64,000 nt of DNA, from positions 15,496,401 to 15,560,400 of the forward strand of contig CM067067.1 in NCBI GenBank assembly GCA_033980235.1, written 5' to 3'. This stretch comes from Diadema setosum (Eukaryota > Echinodermata > Echinoidea > Diadematoida > Diadematidae). The position numbers were made by a program, and so were the translations under genes. The notes beneath the pieces were generated by a model, which was given only the letters and a program-made list of their open reading frames with translations, was not told the origin of the DNA and ran no database searches. This document shows, piece after piece, positions 47,330 to 61,691 of the stretch (within the stretch, counting starts at the first letter, position 1; every line of letters begins with the position of its first letter).

Positions 47330-50300
47330 GAGTATCTCTCTCTCTCTCTCTAACTACGTATGCTTACAATGTGTTCACATAGTAGACTATAATTATGAAA
47401 ACGTTCGATTTATCAGTGTGAAGATTATGTCACACGTTCTGTTATTTTTCACGGCCAGTTCACATAGTATTGTCCTTATCAGATGAATGAAAGACAAATC
47501 GACAACTTGTACGGCTTTGAATCATGTTTTCTTTTCTTTTTTGATGATGGAAATAAATGAACTATTGAATTGAATTGAATAGTAATGTTCCGTTTCACAC
47601 TATGAATTGATGATTGTGTTCACACTGTTAAAAAGCTCGAATTTAACACTGTGAAAAGATTTCTCAGTGTGTTCACAATGTGTTAACACTGTGTTCTTTC
47701 CAACAGGGAAGTCTCAAACTCAATTTTTAAACTTGATAGTCTGAAGGTTTGCCCAAGACTTGCCTGGCCTAACGCTAAAGCAAATTGCATCAATATCTGG
47801 TTAATAATGTCAACGACTTGACTAAATACCTTATTGCTACAATTTTTGGCAAAATGATATATATCAACGGGAATGAAACCCAAATTAATCAATGAAGTAA
47901 ATGCAAAAATATTAGTCGAACAGATCAGTAAAGATTGAAGAAATTCGGACAATAAATTTTGGAAGTTTAAATGCCATCATCGCTGGATATGAAGCCCCTA
48001 CTCGGTGGTGCATTAAAATTTAACATTTCCTCGCCCTTGATAAAGTCAAAGAAGAAGTTCATCAAACGGGACTAATGACTTTGACTAAAACCTTTCAATT
48101 TCGCAAAACATATGAAGGGTTTGATTGCAAAACAACTTAAGTCTATTCTTGTTAAAGGGGAATTCCAGTCCCAAAATAAGTTAGTCTGACACAAAGGAAT
48201 AAAATCTTACGAATTCAACGGTAAAAACTTTACTGAAATCGGATGAAAAATAAGGAAGTGATGGAATTTTAAAGTTTTGCTTATTTCTGCAAACCAGTTC
48301 TTGTACAGTGAATAGGCCTGTGGATATGTGCAAATGAGTGAGCCGGCCATGTCATACCCTCACAATTTTCCATTGATCGTGTGCAAAAAAAAAAAAAAAA
48401 AAAATGACGAAAATTCAATGTTTCTGTCATTGAAGTCTAAAACATGATGTTATTCCTGGTTTAATAACTTTAGAATAGAGGTCATTTAGATTTATCAGGA
48501 TTTGAGCTTCTGGCATGATTGCGTTTGAATGAAAAACTGGAAATTCCAAAATTTTATGTACAAACAATATGTAATTGAAATTGAATTGTGAGGGTATGAC
48601 ATTCTCTCTTTGCAATTTGCATATTCATATTGACTGTTCAGTAACTGCTTCCTGAAAAATTAGCGAAAATTAAAAATGTCATAACTTCCTTATTTTTTAC
48701 CCGATTTCGATGAAAATTTTACCGTTGAACTCGTAATATTCTACTCTTTCTTATCAGACTAACTTATACAGTATTTAGGCTGGGTTTCCCCTTTAAGTTG
48801 ATATATCTCAGATTAAAGCTGCTAAAAAGAGAGAATGCTAGAAAAGATATGGGATATATTTTACTCATAACTTCAAGAATATTCCTTGTTACGTTACAAG
48901 TGAAATATCACCGGAAATGTCTTATTTTCCTCTGTCTGATGATGAACTTACTTTAAAATGTTTAAAAACAGCACTTAGCCCACTTTGCAGTCAAACTCTT
49001 CGTATAATTGTATCTTTACGGCTGTGAAAACTGCACTTTCTGGATGATATCAGCGCACAAGATTGTAGAAACTGCCACTCAATGTTTCCCTGAGTACCCT
49101 GAATATCTTCAGAGTGCAAGTCAATTAGTTCACTGATCTTTTTTTTTTCTTTTTTTTTTTTTTTTTTGGGGGGGGGGATAAAAAAGCGACGAATATTATC
49201 TGCGCATGAATGACATCTAACCTGATAAAAAAGTCAGTTGCATCTCATAATACTCCATACAGTTTTAATATCATTTGCACATGTATATATACATATACCG
49301 TATGTACAAATAAATATATATTCTTATCAATTTCAGATATTTACTATTATCGAATCTGGTGTTAACAAAAAAAAAGTGATTAAGATTTATGTGGTAATTT
49401 AAATGATGTCCTCAGAAATATTTCTTGTCATGTAATGAGTGGAGTATCATTATAAGACTATGTTTCTATATCTGATAAGGACCTTACTTTAAAAGGTATT
49501 TAAACTCTTCATGAATTATATAACATATTAGTTGTGTGCATATAGGTTATTATCGTTGTTATTATTATCATTATCGTTATTATAGTTATAATTTCTACCA
49601 TTCTTATCATCATTATTAAACATTTTTGAAAATTGGTAAACTGATGGCAACACGTAAAGCCTATTGTTAACTAAATTTAGCCACTTCGGTCGTGTATCAT
49701 AAGTCAAGGCTATTCTAGCGTTATTTCACACGATTAAAGAGTGGGTATTCTCATTATCTTCTCATTAATGTGTCTCCTTTAATCCTGAAGATGTTATAGC
49801 AGATGTGACTGCAACATAAGAGAAGTCTACAGAATTGATTCTTAAACCTGCCAGACCGCGGTAGTCTATACTTGTAGTTTTGGCAAAATAGCAGACGTTA
49901 AATTGACAAAATTGAGAATGGGGAAAACATCGACAAATAGCAGACTTGTTGTTGGTTTGGTCTCCCCATTAAACCAAACTAAAAGATTTGTTTATGATTT
50001 TTTTTTTCATTTCAGTGGGGTTCACCCATTATAAGCATTCAAAGTAATTGCCAGCGCAAACATCATTGTAATGGCATAAGATAAAGTAGATCACAATGGG
50101 AAATGCAAAGCACAATGATAACCTACTTCAAACGCATGTAACAATGAAAGCGAAATAAATAGTACTGCATAACTACGATGATGAAGAGAAAGTTGACGGG
50201 GAAAAGGTGTAGTACGTCCGTTATAAGAAACAATGTCGTCAGATGTTTTTTTTTTTAATCACATGCGTAAAGCATAATTCATTCTTTTGGAGCCTTAGGA

Positions 50301-51012
50301 TCACATCATTTCAGCATTAAGGTTTGATGTGGATTATCACATTTGGCACACACACACACACACACACACACCCATCTTTGTCTAACAATTTCTTACGCAC
50401 ACCAGATACCAGTGCATAATAACATCCACCTGCTGGGTATGGAAGCATCTATAGTGTAGTATCAGTTCTACTCAACTGCGATCAATAAAAACAAACTTCT
50501 AGGGGAGAGACAGAAATAGCGTACCAATCTCCGTCTTCCAAGGCGTGTAAGCTGCAGCCCTGAATCAATGATAAGACAAAAGGATTATCGATTTCATACT
50601 TCCCTTACTCACAGTAGGTCTTATTCCTGGCATAGAGTAATGCTGAACAAACCTGATTGTATTTTTCTCCTCGTACCCAGTATCCAATGTATCCTTCTCC
50701 ATTATTCGTAGTCGCTATATCAAATGCATATTCACATCATACTTATTTACATTATATCTACATGACGTACGGTTCAAATGCGTTAGGGCTACTTGCTGGC
50801 AAAGTAATGTCATATCAAGGAAAAAACAAAGTTAACGACATAATGTCGTCAACGAGATGGAGACTGACTGACTACAAAATACGTCATAAATTATACACCA
50901 TTTTAGCCATCCCCGTAGTATGTTCTGTCCATTCATCTATCTGGCTATCTATCTATCTTACTGTCTATCTATCTAATCCATCTATCTACCTATATCTAGC
51001 TATTCATATTTA

Positions 51013-51051
<39 letters not shown>

Positions 51052-52091
51052 TAATATGCACACATAATTATTATAGTTACGTGTCATGCATCTCGAATTC
51101 ATAAATTCATTAATTTCAGCTTAACCTCTGGAAAATTTGTCTGGAATTTTAACTTTACCAGATTTTTTTTTTTTTTGGTAAACTCAGAGCAGAAAAGCGG
51201 TTTTTTTGTTTTTGTTTTTGTTTTTGTTTTTGTTTTTGTTTTTTTACAAAATAGCCACATGCGAATAATTATAATGATTATTTTGTCACTTCAAAATAAA
51301 ATTAAGGAATTACCTTTAATTTGTTCGTAAGTAGTTGATGAGTACCACGTTTATGAACATTGTGCAGTTTGATTTTTTTTTTCAAAGACCTCATTTATAT
51401 TCCATATCTCCCCAGCGAATATTAGCACCTTTGTAGCATATAGGGCAAAAAAAAAAAATGTAAGGGATTCCGATGGCTGCTTATACAGTAATTAAAGATA
51501 GTCACAAAAAGATAACACAAAATATTAGATACGTATTAGAGGAATTAACGAACAATGATTCAAAGATAGTGACACGGAGCAAGTATTAGCATTTGTAATA
51601 CAACTTGATTAGGTGACCATACGTCATTAGAAACGTATTATCTATTTCTCAAAATTGTCTTGGTCACAGGGGCAGCATTCCTTCCCATTTTCAGCATTCC
51701 TCCCCATCTCCTGCATTTTCTAAACTTCAGATTTTTTTGCGCTTTTTTTCTCACCCTATGGTATATCATTTGTTTGTCCATAAATATCATTTATCATATT
51801 TTGTAATGTTGACACATACATGTACTTATGTTTTATGTGAAAAAAAAATGCATTCTGTAGTTATGTTGGAGATGGAAAAAATGAATGAATGAATGAAATG
51901 TTAAAATAAAATGTCATGTTAATAGTAATTGGATGGAAAATGAATGAGAACCTCCAATGAAAAGAAATGATCATAATATTTCCTTAAAAGAAATTGAAAC
52001 ATGATCAAGATTGGGATAGTACCTAGCAGCACTTATAGGCCCCTTCCGAGTATCCTTTTTGTGCAGAAGCGTTCATATTATAACACTTCCC

Positions 52092-52128
<37 letters not shown>

Positions 52129-54590
52129 CTTGATGACGTCATCTGTGAGAATTGCATGCAGTTCAGATCCAGGAATTAACGATATCTCTTCCAATGATTT
52201 CCTAATAATATTGCACAAAAATAATAATGCATTGTGATCAATAGTATAGCTGCAACACTTTTCTAACCAATCCAGTCAGTTGCAATTTATGGCGATATAT
52301 TTCGGGACTCGAACATAATCAGAAATAATTGTCAAGAAATGAGGATAATACTGGAAGGCCGCTGACACTACATTAAGCCGATTAGTGTGCCGCTAGAACC
52401 TACTTTGAGCCACTGCTGCATATATAAGCTTTTATTTAATCTTTTTATTTTCACTGGGGTGGGGGTTTCTGATCAATCGAGATCTTTGTCCTACTGAAAA
52501 TAAAAATTGGGAAAGTGGCAATTTATTGAGAAAAATTAAACAAATATTGACTTCTCGATTCGGGAATGCATCGCTTCCCGCAGCGGGGAGCCGGGGCGAG
52601 AGAGTTCGGACGTGGGATGATTGCTACAGTGGCGCAATGGAATTATAGTGTCAACACGAAACGAGCATAATTCATGGACCTATTTATGCACGGTACATCA
52701 AAAACCACATTTGGAGTAACATGTCTATTTTACGTGTCAGAGACTCGAAGCACCCCGGAACGATGCAGAATCCGGGGGGGGGGGGGGGAATAGTGAGATA
52801 TTAAGCATCCATTCTTGATCATCACAATATTGATCAATTTTCCGTGTTCGCTTGTCGCCCATTATTTAAAAGAAAACAAAGTTTTGAGTTTCATGACATC
52901 ATCAGAAAAGGAGAGAAAACTAGTAGGTCTCATGCGGACGTGTAGGCCTATACTCAGATAATGCGAATTACATATTCTTGTATATTCTTTAATCTCATGT
53001 GCAGCATACAACCAAACCAAGATTTATACCAACCTAGTAAAAAATCATGTACGTTTCACTGGAGTAGATTAGATTAGTTCAGATCTAATTTGATTCGATA
53101 GATTAAGATCACGGAAATATGATTGCCGACGCTGGTAAACCTGTTTCCTTCATGATCGTTTCCAATAGTTGATTTATTTATTTGTTTATTTGTTGGCCTT
53201 GTTGTTTTGTTGGTTTTTCTTTCTTTCTTTTGTTGGTTTGCCTTCTTCGGCGTAAGAGAAGGAGGTGTCTACATGTATCATTCATTGCAATAAACAGGAA
53301 AAAAAGAGGTCCATAGAACAGCTCATTTGCATCTTTGATGATAAATTCCACTAAGAGACTTTCGTCATATTTCTAAATCTTGATAAGAATTGTGTCTTTT
53401 TAAGTGATCCTATGTAATTTTAAATTTCTTAGCTTGCTTTTAATGACATTGATGAATGTGTCGTTGAACCTGAGTCAGGTTTAATTTTGCATCATTCAGT
53501 TAGAGCTTAGTTGAAAGAAACAGCGATGATGAAAGTTTGGAAAAACTTTCTGGCGGCAGAGGAAAATCTTTGTTCTTAGGTTCGTAACTTGCAAGTTGTT
53601 AAAGTTGAAAAGTTTTCAAGTATAGTGCAATTCGGGGGGGGGGGGCATTTTGCACATGTAGTTCTGATGTGCTAGGATGATTCTAGTATATTTTTCTTTT
53701 CTTTTATTTTTCAGGCATCATTGACGAAGATCATGACCTGATATACCCCAATCTCTATACCGACGAGTTCCGTGACTTTCTGGATAACGTGAACTGGACG
53801 GCGGTCGAAGAAGACAGCGATTACAACATGACGGAGTTCACCATGCGAACTGGACACCAAATTGAGGACGTCGTTGTCTCGGTAGGCTACCTCTGTCTGC
53901 TGTCTGTACATATACGACAGGATTACCGGAAACATGCATTCTTATATTGCGTATAATTATGAACAGTAAGCAGATTGGGTATACTACTTCAGGGGATTTC
54001 CCATCCGTAAATCGGATTGGTTCGCTGCTGCTCATAACACTATTGCTGATACAAATCACCCGAATATCGCTCAGTAGATAAATCTATGCAGAATACGAAG
54101 TAAAAGAATGGACAACGTAGAATAGAAAAAGCGAAATATCCCCACCCACTGAAAGTCAGTATCCAACTAAATAATCAAAGCTTTTAAACTAGCATTCTGA
54201 AGAGGACTAAAAAATAACAAATAGCTATCGAGAAGAACTAGATTTAGACTGTGTGTGGGAGGGGAAGGGGGAGTGTGAAGATTAATAATCAAAGTAAGCA
54301 AACAACGGCCATTCACAGCAGAGTGAATCGAGATGAAATATTACAAAGGCCTTCTTATATGGCACGATTTTAAAATGCAGGATGCAGTACTGTAATGTAT
54401 TAACAACAACCAACTTGATGACATTTAATTGACATGAAGAATGCAAAATCTGCATTTTTTTATTTTGTCTCTTTTTATAAATGAAACCTACATTTAGGAG
54501 GATCATGTTGGGAAGTGATACAAAGTTGAATTGAACAGAAATTGAGGATGTTTATTACCTATTAGTAACATGATCATTCTTGTAAGCGCG

Positions 54591-54648
<58 letters not shown>

Positions 54649-54702
54649 TATATATATATATGTATATATTATATATATATATATATATTATATATATATA
54701 TG

Positions 54703-54772
<70 letters not shown>

Positions 54773-57700
54773 CATCTCTGATTCGTAAACTCTTTCTTTC
54801 CTTCTTTTCCTTCTCCTTCTATCCCTCCCCCCTTTTTATTTTCTCTCTCTCTTTCTTGCTATCTTGACACCAAAGTGTGACTGGGATGACCAAGAGTGTG
54901 AGGATGGCGCCCTCACATCTGTGCTAACCCATCTCGGCAATTGCTTCACCTTCAACGCCCAAACGGATGAATCGGACAAGGAGAACTGGTTCGTGTCGAA
55001 GAGTGCAGGAGCAGGTACAGTAAAATCACACGTCCTCGGCCCTTTTTTGTGTTCCTAGGCTGGTGCCTTCACCAAGATCTTTAGCCATCGCTTCTATACC
55101 TATCCGTTCGTGCAATAAACAACAATAGGCAGCTTCAGATCTGCGACGCTGATGCTACGACGCGCCTCCCTAATTGAACAATAAATTATATATATATATA
55201 TATATATTAATTCTTTATCACGGTAGTAGTGTCGCAGATCTAAAGTGCCTAAATGTCAATTAGGTACTCATCACGCGGTTTACCGTTGCTTTATCAGGTC
55301 GTCTGATCTACCTATTTTGTAGGGGAATTAATCTCGTATAGTGCATTCACTCGAGATCCTTTGTCAACGCAACAGACTTAGCAATTGCGCAGCAAATTAC
55401 ATGTGAAAAACCAACAAACAATGATAGAGTCGAGATGAGAGGCAAATGCCCTTACTACAGATGCTTTGTACTATTCACACAATATTCATACATTACACAG
55501 CTTTCACATAAATTGAAGTTTCCATGTCCTTGTATGTAGACCATGTCTCCAAATGCAATTTATTGATGCTTGTATGGTACCTCTGGCGTCACCTGTGCTA
55601 TTAAGTCTTTCGCAGAATAATATATGTATTGAAATCATTCACATCTATGTTCGTGTATATCCTGATTATATCGATAATGTGCATAGGTGTATTGAATAAT
55701 TAATGAGTACATTGTGTATAGGTAGATGCCCAATTTCAAATCAGCATATACATCATTATTATTACGATAATGCGTATTGCATATAAATATCTAAGAGTGT
55801 ATAGGTATGCCCATGCCCGATTTCAAATTAGCATTTTTCATAGATTGATTGATTGGTTTCACACCTTTTTTTTTTTTTGTCCGCGATGGAAATTATTCGT
55901 ACATTGGAACTGCAACAAATATACACAAAATACATTGCAAGTACACCCAAAGATCTTGCACAAAGCGCAAATGAAAATGTAACATTGACATACAACTTCA
56001 CGTACACCATAACGTAATACATTATAACCTGACTTTTACAACTGAAACAAGGACTATTCATATCTTTCTATACAATCATTATAGGGTATATATACATGAT
56101 TACATTTTGTAAACAAAAATAATTCACCGATATGTAGTGGAATCATAATAGTCATGTTCCTTTCCTCTGATTTTCCCTTTTTGTGGTTTTTTTCCTTTTC
56201 AGCGAACGGGTTGCGTCTGGTGCTGGACCTAGAGACGCCCGAGTACACGCCTTCCAATGACCTGGACGGCGGGGCCTCTGATGCCGGTTTCCGGGTGATG
56301 CTCCACTATCCGACTGAACCTCCGTATCCGAAGGAGCTCGGTTTCTCTGTTGCCCCTGGCATGCACACGACGGTTTCCATGCGATACGAACATGTACGGG
56401 AATCCCTATAGCGGTGTCTTTTGTTCAATTCAATTCAATTCAGTTCAATTCAATTCAATTCAATTCAATTCAATTCAATTTGATTCAATTTCAATTTCAA
56501 CTAGAGATTGTAATTTGTCATCACTGACAAATTAAGGTGATCCGATTTTTTTTTAATCAATGATTCGACTCCTGATCGCAATAGGCATGACCATGCAGGT
56601 TTCATCTGTGTTCAGAGACATTGGCCGTGTGATGTTAGGATTCTCATTTAGAAAAGGGAGTCATATCTGCCATCTTTGGTACCAAATCTGTATACACTAT
56701 ACCGAAGATACAACAAGTACATATGACCTTTGACCCACCTTTACACTCCCAAGATGGCATCTGAGGAAAAAGTGGTTATTTTGTGAAATGATTCTTGCGA
56801 CATTGTCTATACGTGTGCAAAATATGGGAAAGATAGGACATGTACTCACCAAGATACAGGATGAAACATTTATGACCTTTGACCCTAATTTACATACCCA
56901 AGATGGTGTCCGATCAAGTAGTTGTTATTTTATGAAATAAAGTACGTGACATGAACTAAACATGTGCAAAATATGGGGGTGATAGGGCTGTGTTTTCTTG
57001 AGTTATTGCAAAGAAAGTTGAAGAAAGAAAGATAGATCTCAATACATCGAAGATAAGCTTTAATTTCAAAGAAGTTTTTTAACGTGATCCCGACATCGTC
57101 TGAAAAAACGAAGAGCACATAATGATAGCGCGAAGTCTTAGCTACAAAATATTAAAATCTGGGAGAAATTCACCGAAGGGTAAGTGAGCTAGTGCTCGAT
57201 AAAGACAATCATGTCAACTTTCACATCTAGAAAAATTCCCTCCCATAAAGATAACACGTCATAACGAAGATAAAGAAAGGAGTACAATGACTTTGACCCC
57301 GATTTGCACAGACAAGATGGCAACTGAGCAAAAAGTGGTTATTTTGTGAAATGATCCTTGTAACATGATCTTTGCTTGTGCAAAATATGGGAAAGATAAG
57401 ACATGTATTCACCAAGATACAGGATGAAACATTTGTTACCTTTGACCCTAATTTACCTACCCAAGATGTTGTCCGATCAAGTAGTTGTTATTTTATGAAA
57501 TAATGTACGTGACACGAACGAAACATGTGAAAAATATAGGGGTGATAGGGGCTGTTTTTCTTGAGTTATTGCAAAGAAAGGTGCAGAAAGAAAGAAATAT
57601 CTCAATACATCGAAGATAAGCTTTAATTTCAAAGAAGTTTTTTTAACGTGATTCCGACATCGTATGAAAGAACGGAGGGTACATGACGATAGCGCAAATT

Positions 57701-60700
57701 CGCAGCTACAACATATTAAAATCTGGGAGAAATTTACCGAAGGGTAAGTGAGCTAGTGCTCGATAAAGACAGTCATGTCAATTTTCATTTCCAGATAAAC
57801 TCCACTCCAATAGAGATAACACGTAAACAGGTCAAATTTGACAAGGTTACTTTCAATCCATTTTTCCGAGGTAATGACGTCACCCAATCAAAATTATGAT
57901 TACCAAAAAAGAAAGAGCAAATAATAAGTTACAACATATTAAAATCTGGGAGAAATTCACCGAAGGGTAAGTGAGCTAGTGCTCGATAAAGACAATCATG
58001 TTAATTTTCACATCTAGAAAAATTCCCTCCCATAGGGATAACACGTCATAACAAAGATACAGAAAGAAGTACATATGACCTTTGACCCCGATCTGCACAG
58101 ACAAGATGGCATCTGAGCAAAAAGTGATTATTTTGTGAAATGATCCTTGTAACATGGTCTTTACGTGTGCAAAATATGGTAAAGATAGGACATGTATTCA
58201 CCAAGATACAGGATAAAACATTTATGACCTTTGACCCTAATTTACATACCCAAGAGGTTGTCCGATCAAGTAGTTGTTATTTTATGAAATAATGTACGTG
58301 ATATGAACTATACATGTGCAAAATATAGGGCTGATAGGGCTTGTTTTTCTTGAGTTATTGCAAAGAAAGTTGCAAAAAGAAAGGAATATGAAAATACATC
58401 AAAGATAAGCTTTAATTTCAACCAAGTTTTTGGACGTGATCCCGACAACGTATGAAAAAATAAACGGCACTTAAACGATAGCCAAAAGTCTCAGCTACAA
58501 CATATTAAAATCTGGGAGAAATTCACCGAAGCATAAGTGAGCTAGTGCTCGAAAAGGACAGTCATGTCAATTTTCATTGCCAGAAAAACTGCACTCCCAT
58601 AGAGATAACACGTAAACTGGTCAAATTTGACAAGATTACTTTAGATCAATTTTTACGAGGTGATGCCGACATCCAATCAAACTTTTGTAAAGAACATTAA
58701 ATAAGCTACAACATACTGAAATCTGGGTGACAATCAACAAAGGATAAGTGAGATACGCTCGAGTGAACTTGAAATTTGATGACGTTATTTTGAAAATTTA
58801 CTTTTTTACCTTATTAAGAAATTTGATATCTTTCAATCATTTTGCCAGCATTGCCACCCCATGAAATGACATGAACAACTAATCAACATTCAAAATATGT
58901 AAAGAAAATGGGGGCTCACGGTCCATCCTGACGAGTAAAATCGGATTTAAAATTGGCGGTTTTTTGGCATAGTTGCCCTGTATATAGTCATTGACGCGCG
59001 CGCGGAATTTCAACTTTGATTGGCCCGTATGACGTCATATTGTGTCGGATCGACTTGAAACTTGGTAGAAATCTTCCTTGACATTTCAGACATTCGATCC
59101 GTGCGATAAAACGGGAAATTTCTATTGCATATGAACTGTGCGTGCGTATATGCGCGCGCGCGTACGCGTCCGCCGATTTTTTGTTGTTGAAATGCTGTAA
59201 ATGACCTGAAACGTGTGCAAAACAATTTTGAGGTTGATTAGAGCATGTTTAAATTTCAACGCGCGCGTACGCGCTCGTTTACTATGAACGTGACTAAATT
59301 TTATGAATTATATCAATAGACCTTGACTTGAACTATAATGATATCTTAATTTCATTCAAAAATTCCGTTCCATTAATGAGATATTGATGTAAACGTGATT
59401 TCAGATAATGACGTCATAATGACGTCACGGTTAACTGATCACATTGATACACTAGATCTGTCGTCCTTATAGGACGTGATACATGTATGGTATAAGTTTG
59501 AAAGTGATAGGCAGGACACTTTTTGAGTTAACCGCTGCACAAGATTTGAGGAGAAAGAAATAAAGAAGAAGAAGAAGAAAGAATCCGTACAGATACAATA
59601 GGTGATCTGAGAGGATACTCGGATCACCTAATTAATTCAATCAGATGTTAGTTATAAATATATCACATTTTTGCCGATACAGTCACAAAAGAATACAATG
59701 CAAAAAAAAAAACTATCTGTTCAAAATTGTTCGTTTTTACGCTCAAATAATAAGGGCTTTGCGAATCTGCTTGAAGGTGACGTTGTTTGTTTATTCATCT
59801 TTATGTCTTCTTCATCTTAACATGAAACTAATAACGATGTGTTGGATGCATGATTTTTTTTGATTTTTTTTTTTACCATTGATGTATCAGGATGGTGGAA
59901 ATTAAAAAGAAGAAACAAACATAAAGAGGTCGAAACATGATACCATGTTATAACGTATTATAATTTTATCCCAATCATTTCATAGCGCCGCGCCGTGAGT
60001 ACCTTCAAGACCTTCTTAGGTGGAATGAGTGTTTTAGAATAGTCCACTTTTATCATTTATGTTGTCAGCAAATCTTTATTCTGGGTAATAGGGAGCTTTT
60101 ACAAGCACGACGCGGCCGGAAGTTGAGCGTGTCGTGTGCAAAATTTGCTTGTGCGCATGATCACATCCGAGAAACGTCCCGTCCTGGGGAAAACGAGTAC
60201 AGTACTCGGCCAAAATAGCGTTCGGTCCACAGAACTCTTAGTTCTGCGGTTCGGTCCCGATGCTGGTCAGGAGTGAGTCAGTCAGCCAGCCAGCCAGCCA
60301 ATCAGCGATCTTGTCCCCCCGCCTCTGTTCTAACAGGAAAGCGAAACTGCTTAGATATGGGGACGGGAGTAGGAAGTTTTCGCTACGAACACGACGGGAA
60401 GACCGAGAATACGCAGAAGCAATCAGCTGTGACAGTCCCCGTACTCGGACTCCCGTCCCCATACCAGTAAGCAGTTTCGCTTTCCTGTGCAGGACGGAGG
60501 CATGGAGACAAGATCGCTGATTGGCTGGCTGGCTCACTCCTGCCCAGCATCGGGAATGGACGCTGTTTTGGTCGAGAACTGTTCTCGTTTTCCCCAGGAC
60601 GGGACGTTTCTCGGATTTGATCATGCGCAGAAGCAATTTTTGCACACGGCACACTCAACTCCCGGCCTCGTCGAGATTGCGAAAACTCCCTATTATCTAC

Positions 60701-61564
60701 GGGATGGAGGACAGGTGGATAGAGACATAGAATAGATGGATAGAGGGGGAGAAAGAGAAAGAGAGACAGAGAAAGGGAAGTTTTGACATGAATATAATGA
60801 CTGTGAAATTCCTCTCGCAACATTTATTGAAACAAAATATATGTTGCATACCCATGTCATTTCTTCTCATGTCTAAAAGCCAACCAAGATATATGAACCA
60901 AAATAAAGTTTGAAGACTGAAGAAAAAAAGGAGTACTAAACAGAACAGATTGAAGCTGAAATGAAATGCCTTGTTCAAATTGACCTTCCTCTCATTCAGA
61001 GCAAAGATTATGCTTACAAAGTTTCCTTTAAGATCAGGACAAATGAAAGTAATTTCACATAATGTTTACGTTCTTCATATTCAAATTAGATGACGCGAAT
61101 ACGGCCTTACTTCTCGGTGGTTTTGGAGGATATGAAGTTAATCAAATTAAACCCGTAAAGCGAAGGGACAAGAAGTTCTATCTCGGCTTTCGGGAAGTCA
61201 ATGGGAAGAGTGTATTGTCTTCTTGTTGGTGATGCTGATGCGTACATGACGATAATAAGCACATGTCTCCCTCATCTTTCAGATCACAAGCTTGGCGCCG
61301 CCGTTTTCGACCTGCGAGGATGAGGGTGCCGACATCATCACCCATTTCGACCACTACTCGCTGCAGGCGTGTCGCATCGAGTGCGAGACGCGGGTGGTGC
61401 TCGCCGAGTGTGGCTGCCGCCTGCCCGAGCAACCCGGGGACGAGGAGGTGTGCGGCCCGGCGGAGACGCACGAGTGTGCCCACTCCACGCTCAGTATGGA
61501 ACGGGCTTAATGGAGCCCTTTAGATGATTTTTAGACAATTTATCTATCTATCTATCTATCTATC

Positions 61565-61622
<58 letters not shown>

Positions 61623-61638
61623 CTTCTGATTGCTTGTG

Positions 61639-61691
<53 letters not shown>

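Noticed and set aside
60238..60823. Several frames of 80-146 residues on both strands
   Set aside because: They lie in the arms of the 610-bp foldback; openness comes from GC-rich inverted sequence.
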